NCBI GenBank assembly: GCA_035471805.1
Contig: DATIPS010000040.1
Span: 23,785-87,784 of the forward strand
DNA from: Acidimicrobiia bacterium
GTDB lineage: Bacteria; Actinomycetota; Acidimicrobiia; Spongiisociales; JAHEDJ01
Direction of reading: 5' to 3'
DNA length: 64,000 bases
Made by a program: the position numbers and the translations under genes. Numbering within the stretch: the first letter of the stretch is position 1; each line of letters begins with the position of its first letter. Positions 62,724-64,000 of this stretch are shown one piece after another. The notes below the pieces were generated by a model. That model did no database searches, was not told the DNA's origin, and saw only the letters and a list, made by a program, of their open reading frames with translations.

Positions 62724-63806
62724 TCATGCGGTCAACGCCTCGTCGATAGCGTCCGCAGCCGCTCGGTCAATGCCGTCGAAAAGGTGACCGTAGATGTCGA
62801 GAGTCGTTCTGATCGAACTGTGTCCGAGTCGAGTCTGAATGAGTTTCGGGTGCTGACCGGTTGCGATCAGGACGGCTGCATGACTGTGCCTCAGGTCGTG
62901 GAAGCGGAGCGGCGGACCAACAGACTCTTCGACAGCCGGAAGCCACACCCTACGGCGGAAGTTGTTCCGGCGGAGTGGACCCCCGGAGGGTGCGGTGAAT
63001 ACCAGTCCATCATCGCTCGGCGGGAACTCCGACATGTGAAGCGCCAGTTCGTCGACCAATGCCTTCGGCATCGAAACATTGCGGATGGAAGACGCAGTCT
63101 TGGGAGCACCGAAGACAAGCCGTCCCTCGACCTCGTTGACCGCTTCCTCGACTCGCAGATTCCGTCGCAACATATCGAGACGCCCGACCCGGAGCGCAGC
63201 TAGCTCACCAAAGCGGAGGCCGGTGAAGGCCGCCCCCAACACCAGTGCTCGGTATCGAGGAGCAATGGCAGCAGCGAGAACAGCAATCTGATCGAGATCG
63301 ATAACCCGGATTTCGCTGCGTGTTGGCTTCGGCAGGCTCGTTCCCGTCGCAGGGGACCGGACAAGAAGACCATCACCCACAGCCACTTCAAAGGCGTTCG
63401 CCAGGAGCCGATGGCACTTCCGAACCGTATCGGCGGCTAGCCCAGTCGCAGAAAGCTCGGACACCCACCGGCGGACCTCGACGGGTTTGACTGAGGCGAG
63501 TTGCCTGTTCCCAAAGGCCGGGAGAATATGGGTATCGATGAGGGATCGGTCTCGGGCGACAGTTGCCTCCTGCCTGGATGCCTTCGCAGACTCGACCTCC
63601 GCCAACCAGGTTGCGACACTGATTCGCCCGGACCGTGGGTCTATGTATGCGCCTCGATCGATGTCCGTTGCGATGTTGCGTGCGAACTTCTCGGCGTCGA
63701 CCTTCCGCTTCTCCCACTTCTCTCGGCTCTTGCCCTCAGGGTCTCTGTAGTGGACGACGTACCGCTTTTCGCCGCCTTTCGTGTATTCGACATCGATGCT
63801 TGCCAT
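62724..63806 (-). CDS. Tyrosine recombinase/integrase of an element integrated at tRNA-Ala
   Basis: The 360-residue integrase has an N-terminal arm-binding AP2-like domain (VEYTKGGEKRYVVHYRDPEG), a core-binding SAM-like region (about residues 60-165) and a catalytic domain: Arg in TGLRFGELAAL, HDLRHSHAAVL (HxxR), LGHSSIRTTLDIYGHL (His and Tyr nucleophile). This is a typical actinophage or ICE integrase. It drives integration next to the tRNA and probably also the repression-sensitive excision. The 3' end lies 95 bases from tRNA-Ala. Confidence 0.93.
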   Translation of the reverse strand: MASIDVEYTKGGEKRYVVHYRDPEGKSREKWEKRKVDAEKFARNIATDIDRGAYIDPRSGRISVATWLAEVESAKASRQEATVARDRSLIDTHILPAFGNRQLASVKPVEVRRWVSELSATGLAADTVRKCHRLLANAFEVAVGDGLLVRSPATGTSLPKPTRSEIRVIDLDQIAVLAAAIAPRYRALVLGAAFTGLRFGELAALRVGRLDMLRRNLRVEEAVNEVEGRLVFGAPKTASSIRNVSMPKALVDELALHMSEFPPSDDGLVFTAPSGGPLRRNNFRRRVWLPAVEESVGPPLRFHDLRHSHAAVLIATGQHPKLIQTRLGHSSIRTTLDIYGHLFDGIDRAAADAIDEALTA

Positions 63807-63836
63807 CGTGTTCCCTTCGTCTCTATTCCCCGTCTG

Positions 63837-63940
63837 TGTCAGGTGTCGATGTCAGGTGTCACCCCCTATAGGGGGGTGAACACGCTGACACCTCCGGGTC
63901 ACCCGGTGTCTTTTTCGGTATGACATCTACTTGACACCTG
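63837..63940. repeat. TGACACCT-type repeat cluster upstream of integrase
   Basis: TGTCAGGTGTC occurs at 63837-63847 and 63850-63860 (13-base spacing). The inverse TGACACCT occurs at 63886-63893, and TTGACACCTGTGACA covers 63931-63945. Multiple direct and inverted copies just upstream of an integrase gene are typical of arm-type integrase sites, excisionase sites or a repressor operator. Confidence 0.7.
63861..63877. other. CCCCC-TATA-GGGGG palindrome in the integrase upstream region
   Basis: A perfect palindrome (arms 63862-63866 and 63871-63875, extended by A/T outside) lies between the repeat copies. It could be a hairpin that shields the integrase leader or a protein site. Confidence 0.5.
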
Positions 63941-64000
63941 TGACATTAAGGGCTTCTTCGGCGGCGGGTGTGTGGAAGTAACGGTCTGTCCCTCCAGCAG
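63927..64000 (-). CDS. C-terminal fragment of an element gene (partial, unidentified)
   Basis: A minus-strand frame comes in from the right edge and stops at TAG 63927-63929, giving the last 23 residues (AGGTDRYFHTPAAEEALNVT then GVK). The composition looks protein-like, but it overlaps the repeat cluster and is too short to identify; excisionase or replication genes often sit here. Confidence 0.3.
   Translation of the reverse strand, partial: AGGTDRYFHTPAAEEALNVTGVK

Noticed and set aside
1..64000. CRISPR arrays, rRNA genes, insertion sequences and biosynthetic megasynthases
   Set aside because: I looked for regularly spaced repeats, rRNA, transposase genes and multi-domain synthases and saw none in the window.

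Overview
The window is a high-GC chromosomal segment from an actinobacterium, most likely of the Acidimicrobiia type. Supporting signs are frequent GTG starts and ATGA/GTGA stop-start overlaps, oligoribonuclease, an MprAB-like two-component pair, a class E-like sortase, a DUF5317 protein, an Eis-family acetyltransferase and a Mrp ATPase without the CxxC pair. The lineage call is inference from gene content; there is no rRNA or other marker here.

Layout. 1-6.1 kb: end of a membrane transporter, a single-domain response regulator, small proteins, a DEAD-box helicase fused to an RRM, a membrane-anchored M28 peptidase and an alpha/beta hydrolase. 6.1-18.4 kb: one minus-strand run of eleven genes (tetR, hydrolase, livK, livG, livF, livH, livM, acyl-CoA ligase, hydrolase, KASIII-like enzyme, acyl-CoA ligase) that looks like a dedicated uptake and CoA-activation system for an unknown carboxylic acid or ester. 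18.5-21 kb: mannosylglycerate synthase coupled to a glycerate 2-kinase, a compatible-solute module. 21-25 kb: MprAB-like system, a lipoprotein, a YceI protein and a diverged IF-1. 25-36.3 kb: acetyltransferase, solitary DNA methyltransferase, DUF885 peptidase, LysM/M23 and RlpA cell-wall proteins, RlmN, an NCS1 permease, a phosphatase, a gamma-glutamyltransferase and a conserved unknown.

36.3-44.1 kb: an unexplained leader with a 29-codon micro-ORF, then two overlapping membrane HD-domain genes, DUF5317, an enoyl-CoA hydratase-like protein, sortase plus a 52-residue partner, a TlpA-like thioredoxin and oligoribonuclease. A DUF559/AbiEi-like gene lies between two copies of a 50-bp palindromic repeat (47/50 identical). 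44.1-57.7 kb: aconitase, a SufR-like regulator divergent from Mrp, an Eis-like acetyltransferase, a four-PAS histidine kinase, a ThDP enzyme and a fmdB-mtnP-PPOX-SAF-uppP run.

57.7-62.5 kb: plsY-galU-moeA-moaC-mogA, tightly overlapping, followed by a SepX/GlpR-like membrane protein and a translin-family protein. 62.5-64 kb: tRNA-Ala(CGC), its terminator, and a tyrosine integrase pointing at the tRNA, marking the left end of an integrated element that continues past the window. Upstream of the integrase are repeated TGACACCT-type motifs.

The strongest candidates for undescribed biology are the palindrome-flanked DUF559 cassette, the TetR-Liv-ligase-KASIII operon, the mgs-glycerate kinase pair, and the micro-ORF/leader ahead of the HD genes.
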